Below, in pieces: positions 1 to 11,241 of a stretch of DNA of 64,000 nt (its first letter is position 1; each line of letters starts with the position of its first letter). Under the pieces are notes generated by a model that saw only the letters and a program-made list of their open reading frames with translations, made no database searches and was not told the origin of the DNA. The stretch is from Pyropia haitanensis. Its lineage: Eukaryota; Rhodophyta; Bangiophyceae; Bangiales; Bangiaceae. Position numbers and translations under genes: made by a program. The DNA lies in contig SDUX01000005.1 of NCBI GenBank assembly GCA_008729055.1, forward strand, positions 3,743,062 to 3,807,061, in the 5' to 3' direction.

Positions 1-131
1 CCGCCGCCACTGGCCCGACATTTGGCGACGCTATCGAGGGCCTCTCCGAGGCGGTCGAGCGGCTGCGATCCACCGGCGCGTTTGCGTCGGTTACGGCGGT
101 GCTGGACGAGGCGCCGCCGGGAGCGGCTGCG

Positions 132-163
<32 letters not shown>

Positions 164-1593
164 GGCGACCGCCCCGCGCGTCGCGGACGTGCGGGTGGAC
201 GTGGTGGAGCGCAAGCTCTACGCCCTCCAGACGACGACGAGCGTGGAGGGCAGCGGCGAGCGGCAGGCGAGCTTGGAGGGCAAGCTCCGCTGGCGGAATG
301 TGTTTGGCAACGCTGAGGAGCTGGCGCTGTCGGCAGAATGGTAGGTTCTCGGGGGGCAATGGTGGGTGTGGAAGAGGGCCAAGGGAGGAAGGAGGCGGGC
401 GGGGCAGTGGGTGGGTTTGTACGAAGTGGTGGACTCCTGACATTCCCGTGCCGTACTCTTCCGCCCATGGGCGCCCCTTCGCTGGTTTTTGCGCTGCTTT
501 TGTACTGCCATTCCACTTGGGCGCTCCCCCCCGACTCTCCCCGGCTCCTCTGTCGCCCTCCCGACTCCCGCAGGTGGGGTAGCGGGAGCACCCCCCTGTC
601 GTCCCTCCCGACGGCCACCCCCTCCTTCTCGCTCGAGTCGACGCTGACGACCCCCTTCCCCGTCTCCGGCGTCGCCGCCGCGACGCTGCGCGCGCACCAA
701 ACGACGGCCAACCACGCAGCTGCGTCGTCCTACACGCTCGTCTCGCGGGGGATCTCCCTGTCAGCCGACACGTTCCGCGCGGGCACCTTCACCGCCGCCA
801 CCACCGTCCGGACGCTCACCGACCTCTCCCCCGCGGCGTCCCTGTCCGTGCGCGAGGAGGCGGGCACTTCCACCCTCACCGCCCTCACCCACACCATTGA
901 GGCCGACACCCGCGACAGCGCGGTCGGGCCGACCACCGGCTGGCGGGCGGGGCTGACGTCGTCGCTCGCGGGGCTGCTGCGGGGGCTCGGCGATGTCCGT
1001 CACGCGCGCTTCGAGGCGGACGCGCAGGGCCACGCGCCCGTTGGCGCGTCAGGCATCACCGCGTCGGTGGCGGTGCGGGCGGGCGCGGCGGTGCCGTGGG
1101 GGGGGACCCAGCCATCCGCCTCGCCGACCGCTTCTACTTGGGTGGCCCGGCCAGCCTCCGCGGTTTTGCGGTCCGCGGGGTGGGGCCGGTGGATGGGAAG
1201 GACGCGCTGGGGGGGGACCTCTACTACGCGGCCACCGCGATGCTGACGGGGCCCTCCCCGCGGGGCGGGGGGAACGGCCACCCAGGTTCCGCGGGCGGGG
1301 CGGGCCTCGCCGCGGCGCTGCAGGTGCGGCCGCACCTGTTTGTGACGGCGGGGGATGTGGGCAACGTGGGCGCCGTCGGGCGGGCCCTGCGTGCCCGCGC
1401 GGGCGTTGCCGACGCCGCGCGTGGCGTGGCGGCTGGCGTGGTGGCGGGCGCGCGGGTGGCGGTGGGGGTGGGCCTGGCGGTGCAGTGCGCGCTCGGGCGC
1501 GTCGAGGTCAACGCGGTGCGGGTGGTGCGGGCGGCGGCGAGTGACACGGTCAGCGGGGGGCTGCAGCTGGGGCTCATGCAGTCGTTTGGATGA
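1..1593 (+). CDS. SAM50: SAM50/Omp85 outer-membrane beta-barrel assembly protein, 3' part
   Basis: SAM50 is the core of the mitochondrial sorting and assembly machinery, which inserts beta-barrel proteins into the outer membrane. The gene enters the window already open, so its start is missing. Exon 1 (to 340) gives the end of a POTRA-like region and the family signature RNVFGNAEELALSAEW. A predicted GT-AG intron (341-573) follows. Exon 2 encodes the bacterial-surface-antigen barrel, including DRFYLGGPASLRGF and GVGPVDGKDALGGDLYY, and ends LQLGLMQSFG, close to the usual SAM50 C-terminus. One break exists: the frame changes at a run of eight G (1098-1105), and one more G restores the match on both sides. 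I read this as a homopolymer error rather than a true pseudogene. A glycine run near 140-165 is an insertion relative to typical SAM50. A plastid Omp85 paralogue is possible, but the motifs favour SAM50. Confidence 0.85.
341..573 (+). other. Predicted GT-AG intron in SAM50
   Basis: The coding match to SAM50 stops at 340 and resumes at 574. The boundaries read GTAGGT at the donor and CCCGCAG at the acceptor, and joining them keeps the frame by splitting a TGG codon. The 233-nt stretch is rich in G and lacks SAM50 similarity in all frames. Confidence 0.7.
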
Positions 1594-4034
1594 GGGGCGC
1601 GCGCGTGTTGGTGGGGTGGCGGGTAGAGGAGGGGGTAGGTGGGGCGGGGGCGGCAGGACTCCCGTCGAGGATTGCAGGCAGGAGGGTAACGGCGGTAGGA
1701 GAGGTGGATAGGGGGCGGGGGGGGGACGTAGCGCCGTGCCGGCTTGACCCAACTCTTTTGACCCACTTGGGACCCGACCGCTTCCCACCTCGCGCCCAGC
1801 CTGAGCCTCCCAAAGGCGGCTGTCCAAGGACGGGGCACCTGCAACGCACGCGCGCCGCCCTGTTCACTCGACGGGAACCGGTGCCCTTGGTCAGGGATGG
1901 TTCCCCTTGGGGAGGCGTGTGCCGCGCGGGGCTGTGTGGGTGGCGCTCGCTTTGGGGGATGGCCGCGCGCCCAACGGTCACTCCGCCGTGCGCCCTTCCT
2001 TGACGCGAGGGCGGCGGCAGCCGCGTGGCGGCGGCAGCCGCGAAACAATGGCGGTGATGGTGGCGGCCGCGGGAGGACTGACACGGGCGGCACGGCCTCC
2101 GCCCACCAGTCGCAAGACGGCGTGACCGTGGCGGCAGAGGGGCGGTGTCGACCAATCGACACGGCGGGAGAAGCGTGCCTGCGGTTCCGCTACCGCACCC
2201 GCTGCGGGCATCGCCGGTTGTTGTGGATCGGCGGCGGCCGCGGCGGCGGCGGCCTCGTCGCTGGCCGGCGACACCGTCGGTGGCGCCGCCCCCCTCCCAC
2301 CCGCCCAGTCACCGCCACCGCTGCCGGCGTTCCGCAGGCTCCCGGAGCGGGCCTCCCACGTTTCTCACTGGGTCGCCCTCCCCTCACCCCGCTCAGTCCA
2401 ACGGTTCACCCCCAAACCTTCCGTCCCTCCCCACCCCCTCTCTCCACCTTGGGAGCCCGCGGAAACAACCCACCGCCACGACTTCAAGCGTCCCTACTCT
2501 TGGACTGGCCCAGCGCCTGTGCAACACGGCAGCGACGCAAGGGGCGCATGGAGCAAGGGAGACGACGCACCCGCGTCAAGGTCGGATCCACCAGCCTGGT
2601 GGAACCGGGATCAACCACTGTAATCCCCTCCACGTGGCGCGAGGTCGCTCTTCACAAAGTATTCAACAGTGGAAGCAGTATCCACTCGGCCTGAGGGGAC
2701 CACCCCCCCCCCTGGATTGCCTGGAATCGGCCCCCCCCCTGGATTGCCTGGAATCGGCCCCCCCCCTGGTCCCCTGCGCAGTGGTGCTTAAACCGGGATC
2801 CACGTCCAGCGCTCTTCAAGCCGGAAGGGCTTGAACAAACCTTGATTTTCCTTAAAGTGGTCGCACGCGCCGCGGCGGCCGCCGCCCCAACTGAGTGGAT
2901 TAGAGGCCGATCCTCACACTTAAAAAGTTGACAAATACGGTAAAGTATATTGTATGGAGGTGATGGGTTCCCTACTAAGGAGCATCCAATTGGCTGTCAA
3001 GTTTCGGTAACTCTCCATCACAGTCCTCGCGGGGACCACGACGGCCATCCCTGAGCGGCCGACAATCCATCTCCATGGCCCGGCTGATGACGCCACAGAG
3101 ATGCATGGTAACACTGGCGTACTACCACCGCATCGCGGGCATGGGGCATTAGTGACCACAGAGGCTGCGGCAGCGACTGCGGCGGCAGCGGCTGCAGTTG
3201 CGGGGGGCGCCGCGCTGGCGGCGCCAGCTGCCACTGCCGTTGATGTCCACGTTCCCGCCCTCACGTCCCTCCTGCCGCCCGCCGGCTCTAGTCCGCATCG
3301 GGCCGCGACGGCGGCCGCGGCGGCGGCCGTGGCCGCGGCAGCGACCGGTCGTCAATGGCGCCCACGGCTGGTTTTGACCTCTATCGTCTAGTACTGCCGC
3401 GAGTCTCGGCGCAAGTGCTTCGGGTGCCTGTCAGTGTCGTCGGAGAGAAGCAAGCCGACGGTTGGGAGCGTACTGTACCACGTAATTGAAAAAAAAATTC
3501 TCGGGAAGATCTGCAGGCCGCCGAAAATCGGCGTGCGCCTCACGTGATCAACTCCGGCGAGCTGCATAAATGCCGGGATACAATCCAAGAAACATGGGAC
3601 TTTTCAGGTGAAACGGGGGCTTCAAGCTCTTGTCGATACTGTACTTCTATTGAGGGAGCGTGATCACGCTTAATGCTGCGCGAGAGCTGTGTGCATTAGC
3701 ACTTGAAGAAAGCTTGATTAACCTTGAACAATGGGTCAAGACCTGCGTGGTCGTCATCGTTCAGTACATCACTGTGTAGCCCGCACTGAGACGCACCTTG
3801 TGGTGTGTCGCAACCCCACGACCGAGCACGTAGTCATACTGACTTCAAGGTTTATCACGTTTTCTGCAAGAAATCGGCCTCTACGGGGTCTCTTGGGCAC
3901 TTTATGATCGCCCTGGATCGTGATTTCTTCAAGATTCTGCTCTTGATAAGCGCTTGAAGTGGATCCCGCAACAAGGCCCACTGCGCTGGGATCTGGCCTC
4001 TAAGCGTCAGGGGACCAGCTGATTCAAGTCCATA
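1594..4034. other. Intergenic, no gene recognised
   Basis: Open frames here are GC-driven and resemble no known family on either strand. From about 2920 the base composition drops to near 50-55% GC, unlike the flanks. A GC-rich trinucleotide-like patch occurs at 3160-3360. Regulatory elements cannot be assigned. Confidence 0.5.
2703..2770. repeat. 27-bp tandem repeat, about 2.3 copies
   Basis: The unit begins CTGGATTGCCTGGAATCGG and is followed by a run of C. Copies start 27 bp apart at about 2713 and 2740, with a truncated third from about 2767. The copies are identical apart from the length of the C runs. Confidence 0.85.
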
Positions 4035-5574
4035 TTAGCAAAGGATTTGGGCGTACATCGGAACATGACCCCTCCAGTCCCGCTGTGGAGCCCGGGGTGT
4101 GGCGGGTGTCCAACAAGTGCGACGAGCCGACTTCACGGTGTCACGAGGCTCCCGCGTAGACTGGTCTGCTCGTATTGTCTGTACCAAGGCAATCGCTGGT
4201 TCTGGCCATTGGGGGGGGGGGGGCGTGCACAGCTCCGCTCTCGGCCGTCTTTCCCCCCCCCCCCCATCGTCTTTGCGCTCGCCGCGCCCTCGCAGCGCTG
4301 AGGAGCCCGGCACGCCCCCCCCCCCCCCCTTGGCGGCGCCCTTCCCCGGCCGCGTCTCACATTCCCCCCCCCCCCCCCCCCCCCCGCCCCCCCCCCCCCG
4401 GCGCGCCGACGGGTGGGCGACGAGCGGCGGGAGCTCCGCGGCGGCTGCCTCGGCCGCCGTCGCCGCCGGCGACGCGGCCGCCAGCCGCTCCACCGCCCCC
4501 ACCACCGCGGCTGTTGCGGCGACCTCCTCCTCCCGAGCGGGCGTTCCCAGCGGGGCGGCCGCCGCGACGGCGAGACCATCGACGAGCTCCGGCGCGGCGG
4601 CGGCGACCCCCCCCGCCGCCCCGCCCGCCATCGAGCACATTGGGGCGGCGCTGGCGCCGTCGGGTGCCGGGGGGGGGGTCCGGGGGGGCCGCAACCCGGA
4701 GTGGGGTGTTGCGGTGGGTGGTATGGGGGGGGGGGGTAGCGGCCGTGGTGTGGGTGGGGTGCGTGGTGGCCGTGGCCGACGCGCCGTGACGGTACGGTGG
4801 GGGGGGGCGGGGGGAGTTCAGGGGGGGGGGGCGTGGGAGAGAAGGGGAGGGTGGAAGATGATGCGGGGGGGAGGGGGGGGGGCGACGCGGGCGGGGGGGG
4901 GGGGCTGACGCGGGGGGTGGGCGGGGGACGACGCGGGGGGACGGGGGCTTCACGCGGAGGGGGGGGAGGGGTCCCTGCCTTGGCCGTCCCCCCCCGCCGT
5001 CTCCGGGGAGGCCGCCTATGCGTCCGCCGCCGGCGACGGCGGCAGCGGCCTCCGCTACTGTCGTGGATGCTCGAACGCCTGTGCTACCTTCCCACCGTCG
5101 AGGCGGATCCCCCCCCCGGCGCCCCTCCTCTCCCCTCCTGCCCCGCCTCGCTCCCGAAGCGGGAACTCCTCCGCCGCAGCCTCACTGCCGCGGACCTCCC
5201 CTCCCACCGCCACCGCGGCGGGGCCCACTGCGACCGCCACCGCCGCCACCGCCGCCGCTGCCACCGCCGCCTCCGCCCCCGGCCGGAACCCCACCGGCGG
5301 CGGCGCCGCCATGTACCTCCCCGCGCGTGGCCGCACCAGCCGCCGCCGCCGCCCCCGCTACCGCCGCCGGAGCGTCTTCCGCAGACGCCGCCGCCACAGG
5401 CGCCGTCGCCGCCACCGCCGCCACCTCCGCCGCCGCCCCGTGCGTGGCCGCCACCGCCACCGCGTGGCGGAGGGACACGCCGAGGCGGCCGCGGAGAAAA
5501 GCCGCCACCGCCGCCGTCGACCTCGCCGCCGCCGCCGCCGCCGCCGCGTCGCCGCCACCGCCACCGCCACCGCT

Positions 5575-5634
<60 letters not shown>

Positions 5635-6233
5635 CGCCCCCCCACCACCACCGCCGCCTCCGTCGCGCCGCCCCCCCCCCCCCTCCACCGCCCCTCCCAA
5701 CAGCGTATCCCGCACCCATTCGCCAACGATGCGTGCGGTCACCGCCCCCCCTCCCCCCCCCCCCCCTTCCCCCCTCCGCGCCCCTTCCCCCGGGTCCACC
5801 TTTACAGCCGTCGCCTCCCGCGACAACCGCCGCGCGGAAGCGGCCAGCAGCGCAACCACGCGCGCCCAGAGCGGCCACGCACCAGATTTGGCGGAGGGCG
5901 GCGGCCGCCGCGCCGCCGGTGCGGGTGCCGAGGCCGCCGCCGCCGCCACTGCCCGGGCGGTGCGCCGCTGGCGCGGCGACGACAGAAATGGCGGCCCCGG
6001 GAGCGCTGGGCGAGTGCTGGTGCAAACAGGAGAGCCGCCCGACGCCTGCCGAGAGGAGAAAACGGAGCCGAGCGAAACGACCTTGGTGCACGATGGGACA
6101 ACGTGCGGACGTGGCGGCAACCCGAGACCGAGTATCCAGGTACGGGTACGTCTGGACCCTTCAAGTAACCTCATCGCGGGTTGTGGGTTGCCAACCTTAC
6201 TTTCATCAATCCATACTTACTTGCGGCGCTTAA
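4035..6233. repeat. Low-complexity G/C homopolymer and CCG-repeat tract
   Basis: The segment contains many C or G runs of 8-20 nt (4210-4400, 4650-4960, 5740-5770) and a nearly pure (CCG)n array at about 5517-5640. Long open frames exist on both strands because stop codons are rare in such DNA. The minus strand shows some helical, alanine-rich stretches at about 4460-4660, 5390-5500 and 5690-5740 that could be pieces of a real gene broken by homopolymer errors. I could not match them to a family, and equally long frames occur on the plus strand, so no gene is called. Confidence 0.6.
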
Positions 6234-7920
6234 CCCTTTCTCGGACGTGGGCTGCTGGCGCCGGCCGGCAAGGGGGCGGGACGAGGGCGGGGCGCGGCAC
6301 AGGGCAATGAGGCGGACGCGGGTACACCAAACTTCAACGTGTTTTATGGAACTGTGCGGACTTGATAAAATCACGAAACAATTCTATTGAACAATTCTTA
6401 ATAGTTAACATGGCAACGATCAAGTCGAATTGTACTTCTCGCATTCACGCGTGGCACGGCTCACGGATGCCACCGCTCACCAGTAGTCCTCCTGGGATAG
6501 TACTACTCGTTCGACGTGTTGTGCAAATCGCCTTGAGAATCCTGCAAAATTCGCTGTCACATGCCTGGACTCGAGCCCACACCAGTGTTAATAGGCTCGC
6601 GTCCCAAGCACACACGCGTTCTGAGTTTTGAATAGGACATTATAGATGAAACTCGATTAGCCCCCGACGAGCTGTCATACTTTCGTTACAGCTTCAAAGG
6701 TTCATGACTCTAGTCAATGTCGCCCATAAGTACGTAAGTGCGCTCAGATGTTGGGCTTATCAAGCTGTCTCCTGTATTGATTCGTTCATGCTTCAAGGGA
6801 TTGCCCCTCCCGCGGTTGACTGGAGAAGCAGCCACCGCACGAGCAGCCGTCGACGCTCCCCTTCGGCCAGTAGTGCTGCGAATCGCCGCACTCCAACCCA
6901 GCGGTCGCTGAAGCTGCCGGCGGGCGCCGGCCCCTCCCGCCCCAGCGTCTCCAGCAGCGGCGGCCGCCGCCCGCCACCAACCCCAACCCCTGCCGGTTGC
7001 CGCTGCCCCCCGCCGCCAGCCGCTAGCGCTATCGACACCCAACTCCCATTGGCCGGCGGCCGCGTGCCGGCCTGTGCGTGCTGGTAGCCGTTACCTGTCC
7101 CTTATGCTTCGGCGCACTGCTGCCGCAGCAGGCAGACGCCCCCAACCGGCGAGTGTCCTCACCGCAGCATCTACACCAAAACCAGTATTTACGTACATGA
7201 CAAATTGAAAGCCCAAGAGTGGGACATCTGCAGTCCCCTCGCGTTCCAAAGTACGTCTATCCAACAGATAACACTGCTAAAGGTATCCATCTATCCCAGT
7301 TTTGAAGAGATTTTTTCACGAAGCTTGACAGCGATCGAAAACAGCTGTAAGTTGTGTATCCCAGAGGTTCTACTGGCTGATGCTGTTTCAAGCCCGAGCG
7401 CTGTGCGCCGCTACATTCAGGCTGCGGCTGAGAGCGGTCGACAGCTCGCGCCTCCATCCATCAATTGCACCACGCATCGTCCCCTCCTCGATTTCTATTG
7501 GTGCGATGAAGTCGGGCCCTCGTGCGTGCATGCGACCCGAGCCTGTGGATACGGGACAACTCCACCTGTCGGTCTGTCTTGTACGAAGCCCAGGACCTGA
7601 CCGGTTGCCTTAGCGGGAAGGCTGAGCTCGGAGGTCCGATGTGTGATCTCAGCGGCGCACCTCGGGGAAGCCAGGCCGAAGAGCGCGCCCACCCCCGCCA
7701 ACGTCGCCAGGCACGGCACAGGCGCTGTCGCTCCCAGTATGGACAACTCGCGCGAGGCCCACAGCGCCGCGCACGTCATCAGGCGCTGCCTTGCGCGCTG
7801 TCGCGGTCCGAATCGCGGTCGTGCCGCACCGCATCTGACAAACGGCGTCACCGACGCGGGCACCGCATTCGCAACGTGCGCGACTGGCTCGGCGGCCCCC
7901 ACAAAAACGCTACCGTGCCG
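6234..7920. other. Intergenic, no gene recognised
   Basis: Composition is mixed, with a more AT-rich part (6340-6790 and 7180-7400) and a GC-rich part (6830-7080). No protein family, tRNA or rRNA was recognised. The right end precedes the Fanzor-like pseudogene and may hold its promoter or the left end of a host transposon, but I found no convincing terminal inverted repeat. Confidence 0.45.
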
Positions 7921-9057
7921 ATGATGGAGGCGTTTACGCCATCAGACTACGGTAGTTACATCGATGGCGGGGACGGCAGCGACGCGGAGGAGGACGCCAT
8001 GTCGACCGCCGCATCGGGCGTGGCCGCGGGCAGCGCCGCGCCTGACAGTTCCCCGCGGTCGGCGCAAGCGTCGCCAACGGACGAGCGCACTTTCATGCTG
8101 GAGGCATTGTGAATCAAGCGGTGGCGCCTGCAGAGGGTGTTGGCGCACGTCACGGCGGTGTCTACCGCGGTGCGCGATGGCACTCCCGAAGCAGACCTCG
8201 TCGCTGTTATCAACGCGCTGCGCGCCGCGTCGGGCGCCGTCGACGCGGCCGCTGACGCGCCCTCTGACCCGCCGCGACCGCCGGCGGCGACCGCCGGCGG
8301 TACCGCTGCCGTCTCCCGCACGACCTCGGAGGCAGCGCTGCGAACCGCGGCTTTGACGACGGCTGACGCGGTCACAGAAGCCGTAGCGGCTGCGGTGGCC
8401 ACAGCGACCGCGTGGGTGCACGCGCGGGCGCACGACGGGGACGCGGCGTCGCGGCTGGCCTCTCGCGCGACGCGGGCGGCACCGTTGGTGAGTGGCACGG
8501 CGCGCGGCCTCCCGCGCCGCTCTGCCAACGTCGAGAAGAGATGGTCGGGCGCGGCGGGCGTCACGAGCGCGGGCACCGCCGCAGAAAGACCCCCTCGCGC
8601 CTGCGCGCGCTGCCGGAGCCGAGCGCACAAGACGAGGTCGGCGGCGTGCCCTGCGAAAGCGTTTGGCGTTACGAAAAACCCGCACGTGTATGACCGCGGC
8701 GAAGACCCGGCAGTGACGGACCCGTACGCGAACCGTGCGACCGTGACGACGACGGTGACGGTGCCGCTGACGGTGCTTGTGCGCGCGCTGGCGCCTCCGG
8801 CCGAGCCGCCGCCGCTGCCGGCGGCCGCGGCCGCGTGGGCGGCAACATCCGCGGCGCTGAGCGCGGAGTTTGAGGCCGTGTCGCGCCACCATACGCAGTT
8901 CGACTTTTGCTTGCGCCTGCTGTGGCTGAACACCGCGCACCGCCTGTACGCCGCGGTCGGGGCGGCGGGCTGAGTGGGCGCGCTCCCGTCGACGCCCGCC
9001 GGCTGGACCGACTATTGGCACTGGGCCGGCAACGCGGTCAGCTGCCGTGGTGCGGAA
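7921..9057 (+). pseudogene. Fanzor-like nuclease pseudogene, segment A (N-terminal)
   Basis: This is the 5' part of a long reading frame that continues in segments B (17813) and C (30089). It reads in one frame from an ATG at 7921 but has in-frame TGA codons at 8110-8112 and 8971-8973; both would be CGA (Arg) before a CpG C-to-T change. It encodes an acidic start, an alanine-rich middle, and a cysteine/histidine cluster at about 8611-8660 (CARCRSRAHKTRSAAC) that looks like a small zinc finger. The catalytic motifs lie in segment C. The segment is cut at CGGAA by element 1, and that 5-mer recurs at 17813 after the element. The start codon is uncertain, since the frame is open further upstream. 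Segment A alone is not diagnostic of a family; its identity comes from continuity of frame with B and C. Confidence 0.6.
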
Positions 9058-9578
9058 TGTAGCAGTACGGCTACGCCGACCCACAACTTGTGGGGGCGGA
9101 ACACGCACGCTCGGGTCCCAACTTGGAACACCGGAAGCAACCCGTGTAACACCAACACGCGACTTGCGTGTGACGAGTGGCCGACTCGCCAAGGCACGAA
9201 CAAGATGTGTCGGAGCCAGACGGAGTTTACTTGGCAGCCAAGGGGGGCCCTCCCCGCCTTGCTGTCCCGCGCATATAAACCCTCGTGTGCACGCATGCGC
9301 GCGCACACCCCTCGCAAAACACGCAAAAAATGAACACTCAGACCACCCAATAAAAAGGCTCCACAATTAAAGCAAGCAAGCGTAGAAATCCGTCTGGCTC
9401 CCGCGCAAAAATCCCCAAGATACGAACCACTGCAATACTCTGCAAATGGAGTGCCGAAAGTCCCAGTCGGAATTTCGAGCTGAAATCGGAATATTTCACT
9501 GATGGGTCGGGTGAAATCCAATCTCAATTCTGAGCCACTTGCTCCGAATATTCAAACCCAGATTCGGGGTTTGTCACA
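9058..9578 (-). repeat. LTR of element 1 (3' LTR in element sense)
   Basis: The LTR is 521 bp and begins TGTAGCAG and ends TTTGTCACA on the plus strand. It contains CATATAAACC near 9271 and CCAATAAAAAGG near 9347 on the plus strand. In the transcribed (minus) sense the first reads GGTTTATATG, a weaker TATA-like site, and the second contains ATTGG. Confidence 0.95.
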
Positions 9579-9591
9579 CTTCCCCCTCCTC
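9579..9591 (-). promoter_or_regulatory. Polypurine tract of element 1
   Basis: In element sense the sequence directly before the 3' LTR is GAGGAGGGGGAAG, thirteen purines in a row. Its position against the LTR edge is what is expected of the plus-strand DNA primer of Ty3/gypsy reverse transcription. An identical tract sits at the same place in element 2. Confidence 0.85.
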
Positions 9592-10892
9592 AACAGTCCA
9601 GCCGTCCCGGCGGACGTCCAATCATCTGCCACTTGCAGATCTCTCGGGGGGTGGCGAGATTGCATCTCCCCAGGGGGGGGGGGCTAAGGATACGAGGATC
9701 ACAGCTCGTGACGCTCGCACCTCATTGGGTGGACGGAAAGATCTGGCCCAGTGTCGTGAGGGACACGTAGGGGCCGGGGGCGCCACGCCCACACACGCGT
9801 GTCGTGCGGGCCCGCCCGCGCCCGGGGCGGTCGAGCACATCTCGTGGCCCGGGTCGCGTGGGCCGTGTCAGGGGGGGGGGCTAGTGCAGTGTCCGCCCGC
9901 ACCCCCCCCCTTCCACGTAACCTCCCGCGAGGGGTGGGGCGTGGTGACTCATCACCCCCCTCCCTCCGAGGGCCTGGCGTGCCGCCTTGGCACGCCGGGT
10001 GCGGGGCGTGGCGTGCCGCCTGGGCACGCCCCACGCGGGGCGCGGGGTGTGCTCACTCGGCACACCTCGTGCAGGGTGCGGGGTGTGCCCACTCGGCACA
10101 CCTCGCACATAACGGGCACCTCCTCCTGTTGCTGTTCTTGGGAGTCTCCAGGGACACGCAGGAGGAGTATCTCCAGGGGGGCACCGAGCCAACTGGGCGC
10201 GGGCTCCTCAGGTGCCGGGGGGGGGCGGGGGGTGAGCTGCCACTCCGCCCCCATATTCGTCGCGTCACCCCAGGTCGGGGTGACGCTTCCCCCGGGGCGA
10301 GAGTTTTCCCCCGGGGCCGTCCGGTCGGGGCGCTTCTCCCCTTTTCTTTCCCCTTTTCCCCCTTGGTGTCTGGGGTGCGGGGTGGCGGTCGGGGCGCTGC
10401 TCCGCTCTTCCCGGCCCCTGTGTCGGGCGCGCGCTCCCCTCCCTCCTCGGTTGGGTGTGGGTCTTCCCTTCCTCCTGCGGCGTCGTGCGGCCGTCGGCGG
10501 GTGGTGCTTTCTCTTCTTCCCGTGGGTCGGGTGGCCGGCGGTCGGGGTGTCGTCTCCCTCTTCCTGCGCCGCTGTGTCGGGCGGCCGGCGGTCGGGGTGG
10601 TGTCTCCCTCTGCCTCCCGTGGGTCGGGCGGTCGGCGGCCGTGGTGGTGTGTCGTCCGTTCATGGTGGGGGGGTGGTGTTGTCCTCCTCCTCCGCCTTTG
10701 GGTCGAGCGACCGGCGGTCGGCGTGTGTCTCCCTCCCCTTCCTCTGGGTCGGGCGCTCGTCGGTGGGGCGTGTGTCGTCCCTGTCCGCCTTTGTGTCGGG
10801 CGGACGGCGGTCGGGGTGGTGCTTTCTCTTCCGCCCCTGGGTCGGGCGACTGTCGGCGGGGGTGACTTGAGTCGGTTCCCCCCCCCCCCATT

Positions 10893-10923
<31 letters not shown>

Positions 10924-11241
10924 CGTCTTTTTTTTTTTTTGTGCTTGAGTCGGGGGAGGTGTTGCGGGTCGTGGGTGGAGTCGTCCCACTTCCCGCGGAG
11001 CTCGCCCTCGCCAAGTCGGTCAAGGGGTGGTGACGGGGGGCGTGGGTCGTGTCCCCCCTCCAGAGCTCTACATCACCAAGTTGGTCAAGATGTCGGCGGG
11101 GGCGTGGGTCGTGTCCCCCCCCTTTATGATCAAGAAGAATTTTGTTTTGTTGGTATCGACTGTGACACCTCCCCCCTACTTGACTCAGTAGGGGGAGTCA
11201 TCCCCCTCCCCGACTTTGGGGTGGGGGTGACGTACCTCTGG
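9592..11241 (-). repeat. 3' non-coding region of element 1 with minisatellite and poly(A)
   Basis: Between the pol stop and the polypurine tract lie 1.65 kb without a recognisable protein in element sense. About 10370-10860 is a degenerate minisatellite, period about 35-45 bp, built on GGTCGGGCGGCCGGCGGTCGG-type units. About 10890-10940 is a long T run on the plus strand, hence poly(A) in element sense, followed by unique sequence. Long open frames on either strand here are repeat products. The repeat number and order differ from element 2, so this is the fastest-changing part of the family. Confidence 0.7.

Noticed and set aside
4035..6233. A multi-exon gene in the CCG-rich tract
   Set aside because: Protein-like pieces exist on both strands, no domain is recognisable, and homopolymers make any frame choice arbitrary.
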